A program made the position numbers and the translations under genes. Source: Callipepla californica brunnescens (lineage: Eukaryota > Chordata > Aves > Galliformes > Odontophoridae). Taken from it: a stretch of DNA of 64,000 nt. The DNA lies in contig JALIRH010000112.1 of NCBI GenBank assembly GCA_023055505.1, positions 341,501 through 405,500 of the forward strand. The letters are read 5' to 3'. The notes beneath the pieces were generated by a model. That model ran no database searches and was not told where the DNA came from. It was given only the letters and a program-made list of their open reading frames with translations. The number at the start of each line of letters is the position of its first letter. Position 1 is the first letter of the stretch. Below, one piece after another: positions 11,761-25,700 of this stretch.

Positions 11761-14700
11761 CAAACCCAATCCAAACCCCAAACCTACTCCTATTCCTAAA
11801 CCTTATCTTAACCCTAAACCAAACCCAAACCCAAGGCCCTCCCCTTCTCTCAGCCTAACACTCAAACTAACCTAAACCCGAAACTAACCCTACATTTATC
11901 CTAATCTTATCCATATTCTAAGGCCTAACCCTACTCTGACCAGAAAGCTCATGTTGTCTAAAATCTACCCCTTACCTAAAACCTAAATCGACAAAAAAAC
12001 CTAACCCGAAACCTCAACCTAACTCTTCTCCTAACTAGAACACCAGCACTTCACCTTACCCTAACTGGAAACCTAGGACTAAATCCTTACCTTGTCCAGA
12101 ACCCTATTCCTAACCCAAACCAGAATTCTAACCTCTACCCTAACCAAAACCCTTCCCCTAAACCTAAACCTAATGCTACCCTCAACCAAACCCTAGCCCT
12201 AAATCCTACCCTAAAACCAACACCACGTTTAAGCTCAAACCTCAAGCCTCAAAGAAAGCATCAGATTACCGCAGATCTCACCTAACACTAACCCCAATCC
12301 AATCCCTACTACTAACCCCAAACCCAATCCAAACACCAAAACTATTCCTATTCCTAAACCTAACACTAAGCCAGAACCAAACCCAAGGCCTACCCCTTCT
12401 CTCAGCCTGACACTCAAACTAACCTAGACCTGAACGCAACGCTAAATCAAATACTAAAACTCACCCTTAGCCAAGGCCCTTTTAGGACCCTTCCCTGGTC
12501 CTAAAACTAAAGAGAACCCTACCCCTTCCACTAAACCTTCATCTACATCCCTAACCCTTACCCTAAACCTAAATCTACACCAAAACCTAACCCTAACCCT
12601 AACATGTCTTCTAACTGTAAAACTAACGCTTCACCTAACCCGAACTGAAACCCCAGGACTAAACCTTACCTAACACCTAGCTATATTCCTAACCCTATCC
12701 TGAAACCTAACGTTAACCCTAACCCTAAAAACAACTTGGAACCAAACCCTAACCCTAACCTAACCCTTATCAGAACCCTAAATCTAATCCTAACCGTTAC
12801 CTCAATTGAACTCCAATTCTTCCTGAAATCTAAATGGGACCTTAAAACCAACCCCAGATGGAAGCCCAACCCTAAACCTAACACAAAGCATTAGATTACC
12901 ACAGCCATCACCTAACTCTAACCCCAGCCTTAACGCTAATACTATCCCAAACACTATTCCAATTCCTAAACCCAACACAAACCCAAAAACACAAAGCCTA
13001 CAATTCTCACAGCCTAACACTGAAAGGAAACCTAAATCTTACCCTAACTCTAAAACTAATCCAAAGCATGACCACAATTTAAACTCTAAATCTACCTTCA
13101 AACTAAAGCTGACCCTAACACCAACCTCAAGTAAAAGCCCAACCCTAAGCCTAACACAAAGCATTAGATTACCACAACGCTCACCTAACTTCTAACCCCC
13201 ACCCTAACACTAATACTAAAGCAATCAGATTCCAAATACTAACCCAATTCCTATTCTGAAACCCAAAACTATTCCAAAAACAAACCCAAGGCCTAACCTT
13301 TCTCTCACCCTAACAATCAAAGAAAACCTATTCCTAAACCTAATCCTAAATCTAGTCCTAACCCTAACCCTCACCCTTAATCTAACCCCAACCCCCACCC
13401 AGAAGCTAACACTTAGCATTGTACAATACCTAAACGTACCCCTAATCCTTATCACTAAACCTAAAAGGAACCTGAAACATAGTGCTAAATCCGAACCCTA
13501 ACCCTGAAGACTAACGCTAACAATGAACCAATTCCTATACCTTTTCCTTCCTCCAAATTGATTCCTAGCACTAACCCTAACCCTACATTAACCCTATCCT
13601 AACCCTAACCCTAACCCTAGCCCTAAACTACATTAACCCTAACCCTAACCCTAACCCTAGCCCTAACCTAACTCTAACCCTAACCCTAACCCTAAACCTA
13701 ATGCTAACCCTTACCCTACCCTAACCCTAACCCTACCATACCCTAACCCTAACCTACCCTAACACTAACCCTAACCCTAACCCTAAAACTAAACCTAAAC
13801 CTAACCCTAACCCTAACCCTAACCCTAATTCCTAACCCTTACCTTAACTGTATCACAATCCCTATCCTAATTCTTACCCTAACCCTAACCCTTACCTAAC
13901 CCTAACCCTAACCCTAACCCTAACCCTAACCCTAACTCTAACCTTAACCCTAACCCTAACCCTAACCTAACCCTAACCCTAATCCTAACCCTAACTCTAA
14001 TTCCTAACCCTTACCTTAACTGTATCACAATCCCTATCCTAATTCTTACCCTAACCCTAACCCTTACCTAACCCTAACCCTAACCCTAAACCTAACTCTC
14101 ACCTTAACCCTAACCCTAACCCTAACCCTAACCTAACCCTAACCCTAACCCTAACCCTAACCCTAACCCTAACCCTAACCCTAACCCTAACCTCAACCCT
14201 AACCCTAACTCTAACCTTAACCCTAAACCTAAAAATAAATTTAACCCTAACCCTAACACTAACCCTAACCCTAATTTTACCCTAACCCTAAGCATACCCT
14301 AACCCTAACCCTAACCCTAACCCTAACCCCAACCCTAACCTAACCCTAACCCTAACCCTAACCCTAACCCTAACCCTAACCCTAACCCTACCCTAACCCT
14401 AACCCTAACCCTAACCCTAACCCTAACCCTAACAATAAATTTAACCTTAACCCTAACCCTAACCCTAACCCTACCCTAACCCTAACCCTAACCCTAACCC
14501 TAACCCTAACCCTAACCCTAAACCTAACCCTAACCCTACCCTAACCCTAACCCTAACCCTACCCTAACCCTAACCCTAACCCTAACCCTAACCCTAACCC
14601 TAACCCTACCCTAACCCTATCCCTTACCGTAACCCTAACCCTAACCCTTACCCTAACCCTAGCCTAACCCAAACCCTAACCCTAACCCTACCCTAACCCT

Positions 14701-17206
14701 AACCCTAACCCTAACCCTACCCCTAACCCTACTTTACCCTAACCCTAATCCTAACACTAACTCTAACTTTATTCCTTACCCTAACACTAATCCAATCCCG
14801 AACCCTAACCCTAATCCTAGCCCTAACTCTAATTTTATTCGTAACCCTACCCCTAATCCAAACAATAACCCTTACCCTAATCAAACCCTATCCCTATTCC
14901 TAACCCTTACCCTAACCGTATCACAATCCCTATCCTAACTCTTACCATAACCCAAACCCTAACCTAACCCTAACCCTAACCCTATCCCTAACCCTTACCC
15001 TAACTCTAACCCTACCCTAACCTTAACTCTACCCTAACCGTATCCCTACCCTAACCCTAACCCTAATCCTAGCCCTTACTCTAACTTTATTCCTAACCCT
15101 ACCCCTGATCCAAACACTAACCCTAACCTTAATGTAACCCTAACCCTATTCCTAACCCTTACCCTAACTGTATCCCATTCCCTATCCTAACTCTTACCAT
15201 AACCCTAACCCTGATGCTAATGCTAACCCTAACCCTGAATCTAACCCTTACCCTAACCCTATCCCTTACCCAGAAGCTAACACTTAGCGTTGTACAATAC
15301 CTAACCGTACCCTAACCCTATCCCTAAACCTAAAAGGAACCCAAACTCTAACCCTAAATCTGTCCCTGAGCCTAACCTTCAACCTTACCCTAACCTTAAC
15401 CCTAACCCTGTTCCATTCTCTAAACATATCTGTAAGCATTACCTTCATCCTAACTCGAACTCTACCCTAACCCTATCCCTTTGACCCCAACACAAAACCC
15501 AGATTGAGCCTGACCCTAACCTAGGTAGCATCAAGTGTATGTAGGGTGAATTTGAGTTTTAGGGTCAAAGTTAAATTGTTAGTTTTAGGGTTAGGGTGAA
15601 GGATTGCTTTAGTTCTAGTATTAGGGTGTTTGGGGTTAGGGTTAGGGTAAGGATTTTGGAGTGGATTAGGTTTAGGGTCAGGTTTGGGGGAGTTTTGGGG
15701 TTAGGGTTAGATTTAGGATTAGGGTTAGCAAAAAAGGTGTTTTAGTTTTAGTTTAGGTTAGTGCTAGGATTAGGTTGAGTGTTCTTGTGAAGTTTAGGTT
15801 TAGGGTTAGGTTTAGGTTTAGATTGAGGTTTAGGGTAAGGAGTAGGGTTCATTTGACTTTTAGGGTCAGAGTAGAGTTAAGTCGTGTTAGGGTTAAGGTT
15901 AAGAACAGGATTCAGATTCCAATTAGGTTTTGGGTTCCTACTAGGGATAGGCCTCAAATTAGTGTTAAGGTTAGGGTTAGGGTTAGGTATAGGGAAAGGG
16001 TTAGTGTTAAGGCCAGGGCAAGTGTATGGTTTAGGGTAAAGATTGGATTTAGGGTTAGGTTTAGATGTAGGTTTGGTTTGATCGTTAGGGTGTGAGAAGG
16101 CACCGGCCTTGGATTTCATTTGGAGATTGGGTAAGGTTTAGGAATAGGAATAACATTGGTGTTTAAAAGATGATTAGTGTTAGTATTAGGGATAGGGTTA
16201 CGGTTAGAGTTTAGTTAGGGTTGTTAGTTTTAGAGTGAGGGATAGGGGTATGGTTTGGTCTAGTACTTGGGTTAGGGTTTGGGATAGTCATAGCATTAGT
16301 GTTAGGGTTAGGGTTCCGTTAGGGTTGTGGTAATCTGATGCTAGGTGTCGGGATTAGGGTTGTGCTTAAATGTGGGTTTGGTTTGAGGGTCAGAGTTAGG
16401 GTTAGGGTAGAGTTAGAATTAGGGTAAGAGTTAGGATTAGGTTTAGGATTAGGATAAAGATTAGGTTAGGATTAGTGTTGGCTTTAGGGTTGTGTCTGGG
16501 AGAAGGGTTAGTGTTAGGGATAGACTTAGGGTAAGAGTAAGTGTTAGGGATAGGCATAGGTTTTGGGAAAGTTTCAGAGTTTGGACTGGATTTATGATTA
16601 GGGTTAGGGACAAAGATTTTTTGAGATTTATGATTAGATTTAGGGAGAAAAGTAGGCTGACTTGTGGTGTTAGCAGTAGGTTTAGGTTTAGGTTTAGGTT
16701 TAGGATTCCATTTGTATTTATTGATCGAGGTTGGGTTAGTTGGAGTGTAAAGGTCAGAGTAGGGTTAGGCCTTGGGATAGGGTTAAGGTTTGGAATAGGA
16801 TTAGGATTCAAATGATGTTACGGGTTGGTGTTAGGGTTAGGGAAAGGTTAGGATCAGGGTTGAGGTCAGGGTTAGGTATAGGAAAAGGGTTAGGGTTAGG
16901 GCTAGGGCAATTGGAAGGGTTAGGCTTAGGCTTAGATATTAGGGTTAGGTTTAGGCGGAGGTTTGGTTCGAGTGTCAGGGTGAGAGAAGGGGTAGGCCTG
17001 GGGTTTGGTTTTGGGTTACATCATACAAATCATCCCATACATTAGCTGGGGTGGGAGGTGCAAGGAACAGCCAGCAAAGTGCTGAGTTCATTCCAATCAG
17101 AGGACCTGAAGATCGGGTAGCTACTATCAAACCGTTTGTGTTGCCAATTCCGATGATATTTATGGGGCCCTGATGTTATGGTTCAGTGGGGAGTCACTAT
17201 CAAGTC
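11761..17206. repeat. Macrosatellite unit 3 (5446 bp)
   Basis: Near-identical copy with C at the tttctct variant near 13306. It shares with unit 4 a variant in the hexamer tract (tatcccttaccgtaac near 14617) that units 1 and 2 lack. Its pol remnant is 17016-17206. Confidence 0.9.
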
Positions 17207-20200
17207 CAAACCCAATCCAAACCCCAAACCTACTCCTATTCCTAAACCTTATCTTAACCCTAAACCAAACCCAAACCCAAGGCCCTCCCCTTCTCTCAGC
17301 CTAACACTCAAACTAACCTAAACCCGAAACTAACCCTACATTTATCCTAATCTTATCCATATTCTAAGGCCTAACCCTACTCTGACCAGAAAGCTCATGT
17401 TGTCTAAAATCTACCCCTTACCTAAAACCTAAATCGACAAAAAAACCTAACCCGAAACCTCAACCTAACTCTTCTCCTAACTAGAACACCAGCACTTCAC
17501 CTTACCCTAACTGGAAACCTAGGACTAAATCCTTACCTTGTCCAGAACCCTATTCCTAACCCAAACCAGAATTCTAACCTCTACCCTAACCAAAACCCTT
17601 CCCCTAAACCTAAACCTAATGCTACCCTCAACCAAACCCTAGCCCTAAATCCTACCCTAAAACCAACACCACGTTTAAGCTCAAACCTCAAGCCTCAAAG
17701 AAAGCATCAGATTACCGCAGATCTCACCTAACACTAACCCCAATCCAATCCCTACTACTAACCCCAAACCCAATCCAAACACCAAAACTATTCCTATTCC
17801 TAAACCTAACACTAAGCCAGAACCAAACCCAAGGCCTACCCCTTCTCTCAGCCTGACACTCAAACTAACCTAGACCTGAACGCAACGCTAAATCAAATAC
17901 TAAAACTCACCCTTAGCCAAGGCCCTTTTAGGACCCTTCCCTGGTCCTAAAACTAAAGAGAACCCTACCCCTTCCACTAAACCTTCATCTACATCCCTAA
18001 CCCTTACCCTAAACCTAAATCTACACCAAAACCTAACCCTAACCCTAACATGTCTTCTAACTGTAAAACTAACGCTTCACCTAACCCGAACTGAAACCCC
18101 AGGACTAAACCTTACCTAACACCTAGCTATATTCCTAACCCTATCCTGAAACCTAACGTTAACCCTAACCCTAAAAACAACTTGGAACCAAACCCTAACC
18201 CTAACCTAACCCTTATCAGAACCCTAAATCTAATCCTAACCGTTACCTCAATTGAACTCCAATTCTTCCTGAAATCTAAATGGGACCTTAAAACCAACCC
18301 CAGATGGAAGCCCAACCCTAAACCTAACACAAAGCATTAGATTACCACAGCCATCACCTAACTCTAACCCCAGCCTTAACGCTAATACTATCCCAAACAC
18401 TATTCCAATTCCTAAACCCAACACAAACCCAAAAACACAAAGCCTACAATTCTCACAGCCTAACACTGAAAGGAAACCTAAATCTTACCCTAACTCTAAA
18501 ACTAATCCAAAGCATGACCACAATTTAAACTCTAAATCTACCTTCAAACTAAAGCTGACCCTAACACCAACCTCAAGTAAAAGCCCAACCCTAAGCCTAA
18601 CACAAAGCATTAGATTACCACAACGCTCACCTAACTTCTAACCCCCACCCTAACACTAATACTAAAGCAATCAGATTCCAAATACTAACCCAATTCCTAT
18701 TCTGAAACCCAAAACTATTCCAAAAACAAACCCAAGGCCTAACCTTTCTCTTACCCTAACAATCAAAGAAAACCTATTCCTAAACCTAATCCTAAATCTA
18801 GTCCTAACCCTAACCCTCACCCTTAATCTAACCCCAACCCCCACCCAGAAGCTAACACTTAGCATTGTACAATACCTAAACGTACCCCTAATCCTTATCA
18901 CTAAACCTAAAAGGAACCTGAAACATAGTGCTAAATCCGAACCCTAACCCTGAAGACTAACGCTAACAATGAACCAATTCCTATACCTTTTCCTTCCTCC
19001 AAATTGATTCCTAGCACTAACCCTAACCCTACATTAACCCTATCCTAACCCTAACCCTAACCCTAGCCCTAAACTACATTAACCCTAACCCTAACCCTAA
19101 CCCTAGCCCTAACCTAACTCTAACCCTAACCCTAACCCTAAACCTAATGCTAACCCTTACCCTACCCTAACCCTAACCCTACCATACCCTAACCCTAACC
19201 TACCCTAACACTAACCCTAACCCTAACCCTAAAACTAAACCTAAACCTAACCCTAACCCTAACCCTAACCCTAATTCCTAACCCTTACCTTAACTGTATC
19301 ACAATCCCTATCCTAATTCTTACCCTAACCCTAACCCTTACCTAACCCTAACCCTAACCCTAACCCTAACCCTAACTCTAACCTTAACCCTAACCCTAAC
19401 CCTAACCTAACCCTAACCCTAATCCTAACCCTAACTCTAATTCCTAACCCTTACCTTAACTGTATCACAATCCCTATCCTAATTCTTACCCTAACCCTAA
19501 CCCTTACCTAACCCTAACCCTAACCCTAAACCTAACTCTCACCTTAACCCTAACCCTAACCCTAACCCTAACCTAACCCTAACCCTAACCCTAACCCTAA
19601 CCCTAACCCTAACCCTAACCCTAACCCTAACCCTAACCTCAACCCTAACCCTAACTCTAACCTTAACCCTAAACCTAAAAATAAATTTAACCCTAACCCT
19701 AACACTAACCCTAACCCTAATTTTACCCTAACCCTAAGCATACCCTAACCCTAACCCTAACCCTAACCCTAACCCCAACCCTAACCTAACCCTAACCCTA
19801 ACCCTAACCCTAACCCTAACCCTAACCCTAACCCTAACCCCAACCCTAACCTAACCCTAACCCTAACCCTAACCCTAACCCTAACCCTAACCCTAACCCT
19901 ACCCTAACCCTAACCCTAACCCTAACCCTAACCCTAACCCTAACAATAAATTTAACCTTAACCCTAACCCTAACCCTAACCCTACCCTAACCCTAACCCT
20001 AACCCTAACCCTAACCCTAACCCTAACCCTAAACCTAACCCTAACCCTACCCTAACCCTAACCCTAACCCTACCCTAACCCTAACCCTAACCCTAACCCT
20101 AACCCTAACCCTAACCCTACCCTAACCCTATCCCTTACCGTAACCCTAACCCTAACCCTTACCCTAACCCTAGCCTAACCCAAACCCTAACCCTAACCCT

Positions 20201-22717
20201 ACCCTAACCCTAACCCTAACCCTAACCCTACCCCTAACCCTACTTTACCCTAACCCTAATCCTAACACTAACTCTAACTTTATTCCTTACCCTAACACTA
20301 ATCCAATCCCGAACCCTAACCCTAATCCTAGCCCTAACTCTAATTTTATTCGTAACCCTACCCCTAATCCAAACAATAACCCTTACCCTAATCAAACCCT
20401 ATCCCTATTCCTAACCCTTACCCTAACCGTATCACAATCCCTATCCTAACTCTTACCATAACCCAAACCCTAACCTAACCCTAACCCTAACCCTATCCCT
20501 AACCCTTACCCTAACTCTAACCCTACCCTAACCTTAACTCTACCCTAACCGTATCCCTACCCTAACCCTAACCCTAATCCTAGCCCTTACTCTAACTTTA
20601 TTCCTAACCCTACCCCTGATCCAAACACTAACCCTAACCTTAATGTAACCCTAACCCTATTCCTAACCCTTACCCTAACTGTATCCCATTCCCTATCCTA
20701 ACTCTTACCATAACCCTAACCCTGATGCTAATGCTAACCCTAACCCTGAATCTAACCCTTACCCTAACCCTATCCCTTACCCAGAAGCTAACACTTAGCG
20801 TTGTACAATACCTAACCGTACCCTAACCCTATCCCTAAACCTAAAAGGAACCCAAACTCTAACCCTAAATCTGTCCCTGAGCCTAACCTTCAACCTTACC
20901 CTAACCTTAACCCTAACCCTGTTCCATTCTCTAAACATATCTGTAAGCATTACCTTCATCCTAACTCGAACTCTACCCTAACCCTATCCCTTTGACCCCA
21001 ACACAAAACCCAGATTGAGCCTGACCCTAACCTAGGTAGCATCAAGTGTATGTAGGGTGAATTTGAGTTTTAGGGTCAAAGTTAAATTGTTAGTTTTAGG
21101 GTTAGGGTGAAGGATTGCTTTAGTTCTAGTATTAGGGTGTTTGGGGTTAGGGTTAGGGTAAGGATTTTGGAGTGGATTAGGTTTAGGGTCAGGTTTGGGG
21201 GAGTTTTGGGGTTAGGGTTAGATTTAGGATTAGGGTTAGCAAAAAAGGTGTTTTAGTTTTAGTTTAGGTTAGTGCTAGGATTAGGTTGAGTGTTCTTGTG
21301 AAGTTTAGGTTTAGGGTTAGGTTTAGGTTTAGATTGAGGTTTAGGGTAAGGAGTAGGGTTCATTTGACTTTTAGGGTCAGAGTAGAGTTAAGTCGTGTTA
21401 GGGTTAAGGTTAAGAACAGGATTCAGATTCCAATTAGGTTTTGGGTTCCTACTAGGGATAGGCCTCAAATTAGTGTTAAGGTTAGGGTTAGGGTTAGGTA
21501 TAGGGAAAGGGTTAGTGTTAAGGCCAGGGCAAGTGTATGGTTTAGGGTAAAGATTGGATTTAGGGTTAGGTTTAGATGTAGGTTTGGTTTGATCGTTAGG
21601 GTGTGAGAAGGCACCGGCCTTGGATTTCATTTGGAGATTGGGTAAGGTTTAGGAATAGGAATAACATTGGTGTTTAAAAGATGATTAGTGTTAGTATTAG
21701 GGATAGGGTTACGGTTAGAGTTTAGTTAGGGTTGTTAGTTTTAGAGTGAGGGATAGGGGTATGGTTTGGTCTAGTACTTGGGTTAGGGTTTGGGATAGTC
21801 ATAGCATTAGTGTTAGGGTTAGGGTTCCGTTAGGGTTGTGGTAATCTGATGCTAGGTGTCGGGATTAGGGTTGTGCTTAAATGTGGGTTTGGTTTGAGGG
21901 TCAGAGTTAGGGTTAGGGTAGAGTTAGAATTAGGGTAAGAGTTAGGATTAGGTTTAGGATTAGGATAAAGATTAGGTTAGGATTAGTGTTGGCTTTAGGG
22001 TTGTGTCTGGGAGAAGGGTTAGTGTTAGGGATAGACTTAGGGTAAGAGTAAGTGTTAGGGATAGGCATAGGTTTTGGGAAAGTTTCAGAGTTTGGACTGG
22101 ATTTATGATTAGGGTTAGGGACAAAGATTTTTTGAGATTTATGATTAGATTTAGGGAGAAAAGTAGGCTGACTTGTGGTGTTAGCAGTAGGTTTAGGTTT
22201 AGGTTTAGGTTTAGGATTCCATTTGTATTTATTGATCGAGGTTGGGTTAGTTGGAGTGTAAAGGTCAGAGTAGGGTTAGGCCTTGGGATAGGGTTAAGGT
22301 TTGGAATAGGATTAGGATTCAAATGATGTTACGGGTTGGTGTTAGGGTTAGGGAAAGGTTAGGATCAGGGTTGAGGTCAGGGTTAGGTATAGGAAAAGGG
22401 TTAGGGTTAGGGCTAGGGCAATTGGAAGGGTTAGGCTTAGGCTTAGATATTAGGGTTAGGTTTAGGCGGAGGTTTGGTTCGAGTGTCAGGGTGAGAGAAG
22501 GGGTAGGCCTGGGGTTTGGTTTTGGGTTACATCATACAAATCATCCCATACATTAGCTGGGGTGGGAGGTGCAAGGAACAGCCAGCAAAGTGCTGAGTTC
22601 ATTCCAATCAGAGGACCTGAAGATCGGGTAGCTACTATCAAACCGTTTGTGTTGCCAATTCCGATGATATTTATGGGGCCCTGATGTTATGGTTCAGTGG
22701 GGAGTCACTATCAAGTC
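17207..22717. repeat. Macrosatellite unit 4 (5511 bp)
   Basis: This unit is 65 bp longer than unit 3. The extra length is a local duplication of CCCTAA repeats around 19780-19880, including a second accccaaccctaacc. It has T at the tttctct variant near 18751. Its pol remnant is 22527-22717. Confidence 0.9.
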
Positions 22718-25700
22718 CAAACCCAATCCAAACCCCAAACCTACTCCTATTCCTAAACCTTATCTTAACCCTAAACCAAACCCAAACCCAAGGCCCTCCC
22801 CTTCTCTCAGCCTAACACTCAAACTAACCTAAACCCGAAACTAACCCTACATTTATCCTAATCTTATCCATATTCTAAGGCCTAACCCTACTCTGACCAG
22901 AAAGCTCATGTTGTCTAAAATCTACCCCTTACCTAAAACCTAAATCGACAAAAAAACCTAACCCGAAACCTCAACCTAACTCTTCTCCTAACTAGAACAC
23001 CAGCACTTCACCTTACCCTAACTGGAAACCTAGGACTAAATCCTTACCTTGTCCAGAACCCTATTCCTAACCCAAACCAGAATTCTAACCTCTACCCTAA
23101 CCAAAACCCTTCCCCTAAACCTAAACCTAATGCTACCCTCAACCAAACCCTAGCCCTAAATCCTACCCTAAAACCAACACCACGTTTAAGCTCAAACCTC
23201 AAGCCTCAAAGAAAGCATCAGATTACCGCAGATCTCACCTAACACTAACCCCAATCCAATCCCTACTACTAACCCCAAACCCAATCCAAACACCAAAACT
23301 ATTCCTATTCCTAAACCTAACACTAAGCCAGAACCAAACCCAAGGCCTACCCCTTCTCTCAGCCTGACACTCAAACTAACCTAGACCTGAACGCAACGCT
23401 AAATCAAATACTAAAACTCACCCTTAGCCAAGGCCCTTTTAGGACCCTTCCCTGGTCCTAAAACTAAAGAGAACCCTACCCCTTCCACTAAACCTTCATC
23501 TACATCCCTAACCCTTACCCTAAACCTAAATCTACACCAAAACCTAACCCTAACCCTAACATGTCTTCTAACTGTAAAACTAACGCTTCACCTAACCCGA
23601 ACTGAAACCCCAGGACTAAACCTTACCTAACACCTAGCTATATTCCTAACCCTATCCTGAAACCTAACGTTAACCCTAACCCTAAAAACAACTTGGAACC
23701 AAACCCTAACCCTAACCTAACCCTTATCAGAACCCTAAATCTAATCCTAACCGTTACCTCAATTGAACTCCAATTCTTCCTGAAATCTAAATGGGACCTT
23801 AAAACCAACCCCAGATGGAAGCCCAACCCTAAACCTAACACAAAGCATTAGATTACCACAGCCATCACCTAACTCTAACCCCAGCCTTAACGCTAATACT
23901 ATCCCAAACACTATTCCAATTCCTAAACCCAACACAAACCCAAAAACACAAAGCCTACAATTCTCACAGCCTAACACTGAAAGGAAACCTAAATCTTACC
24001 CTAACTCTAAAACTAATCCAAAGCATGACCACAATTTAAACTCTAAATCTACCTTCAAACTAAAGCTGACCCTAACACCAACCTCAAGTAAAAGCCCAAC
24101 CCTAAGCCTAACACAAAGCATTAGATTACCACAACGCTCACCTAACTTCTAACCCCCACCCTAACACTAATACTAAAGCAATCAGATTCCAAATACTAAC
24201 CCAATTCCTATTCTGAAACCCAAAACTATTCCAAAAACAAACCCAAGGCCTAACCTTTCTCTCACCCTAACAATCAAAGAAAACCTATTCCTAAACCTAA
24301 TCCTAAATCTAGTCCTAACCCTAACCCTCACCCTTAATCTAACCCCAACCCCCACCCAGAAGCTAACACTTAGCATTGTACAATACCTAAACGTACCCCT
24401 AATCCTTATCACTAAACCTAAAAGGAACCTGAAACATAGTGCTAAATCCGAACCCTAACCCTGAAGACTAACGCTAACAATGAACCAATTCCTATACCTT
24501 TTCCTTCCTCCAAATTGATTCCTAGCACTAACCCTAACCCTACATTAACCCTATCCTAACCCTAACCCTAACCCTAGCCCTAAACTACATTAACCCTAAC
24601 CCTAACCCTAACCCTAGCCCTAACCTAACTCTAACCCTAACCCTAACCCTAAACCTAATGCTAACCCTTACCCTACCCTAACCCTAACCCTACCATACCC
24701 TAACCCTAACCTACCCTAACACTAACCCTAACCCTAACCCTAAACCTAAACCTAAACCTAACCCTAACCCTAACCCTAATTCCTAACCCTTACCTTAACT
24801 GTATCACAATCCCTATCCTAATTCTTACCCTAACCCTTACCTAACCCTAACCCTAACCCTAACCCTAACCCTAACCCTAACCCTAACTCTAACCTTAACC
24901 CTAACCCTAACCCTAACCTAACCCTAACCCTAATCCTAACCCTAACTCTAATTCCTAACCCTTACCTTAACTGTATCACAATCCCTATCCTAATTCTTAC
25001 CCTAACCCTAACCCTTACCTAACCCTAACCCTAACCCTAACCCTAACTCTCACCTTAACCCTAACCCTAACCCTAACCTAACCCTAACCCTAACCCTAAC
25101 CCTAACCCTAACCCTAACCCTAACCCTAACCCTAACCCTAACCCTAACCCTAACCTCAACCCTAACCCTAACTCTAACCTTAACCCTAAACCTAACAATA
25201 AATTTAACGCTAACCCTAACACTAACCCTAACCCTAATTTTACCCTAACCCTAAGCATACCCTAACCCTAACCCTAACCCTAACCCTAACCCTAACCCCA
25301 ACCCTAACCTAACCCTAACCCTAACCCTAACCCTAACCCTAACCCTACCCTAACCCTAACCCTAACCCTAACCCTAACCCTAACCCTAACCCTTACCCTA
25401 ACCCTAACCCTAACCCTACCCTAACCCTAACCCTAACCCTAACCCTACCCTAACCCTATCCCTAACCCTAACCCTAACCCTAACCCTTACTCTAACCCTA
25501 GCCTAACCCAAACCCTAACCCTAACCCTACCCTAACCCTAACCCTAACCCTAACCCTACCCCTAACCCTACTTTACCCTAACCCTAATCCTAACACTAAC
25601 TCTCACTTTATTCCTTACCCTAAGACTAATCCAATCCCGAACCCTAACCCTAATCCTAGCCCTAACTCTAACTTTATTCGTAACCCTACCCCTAATCCAA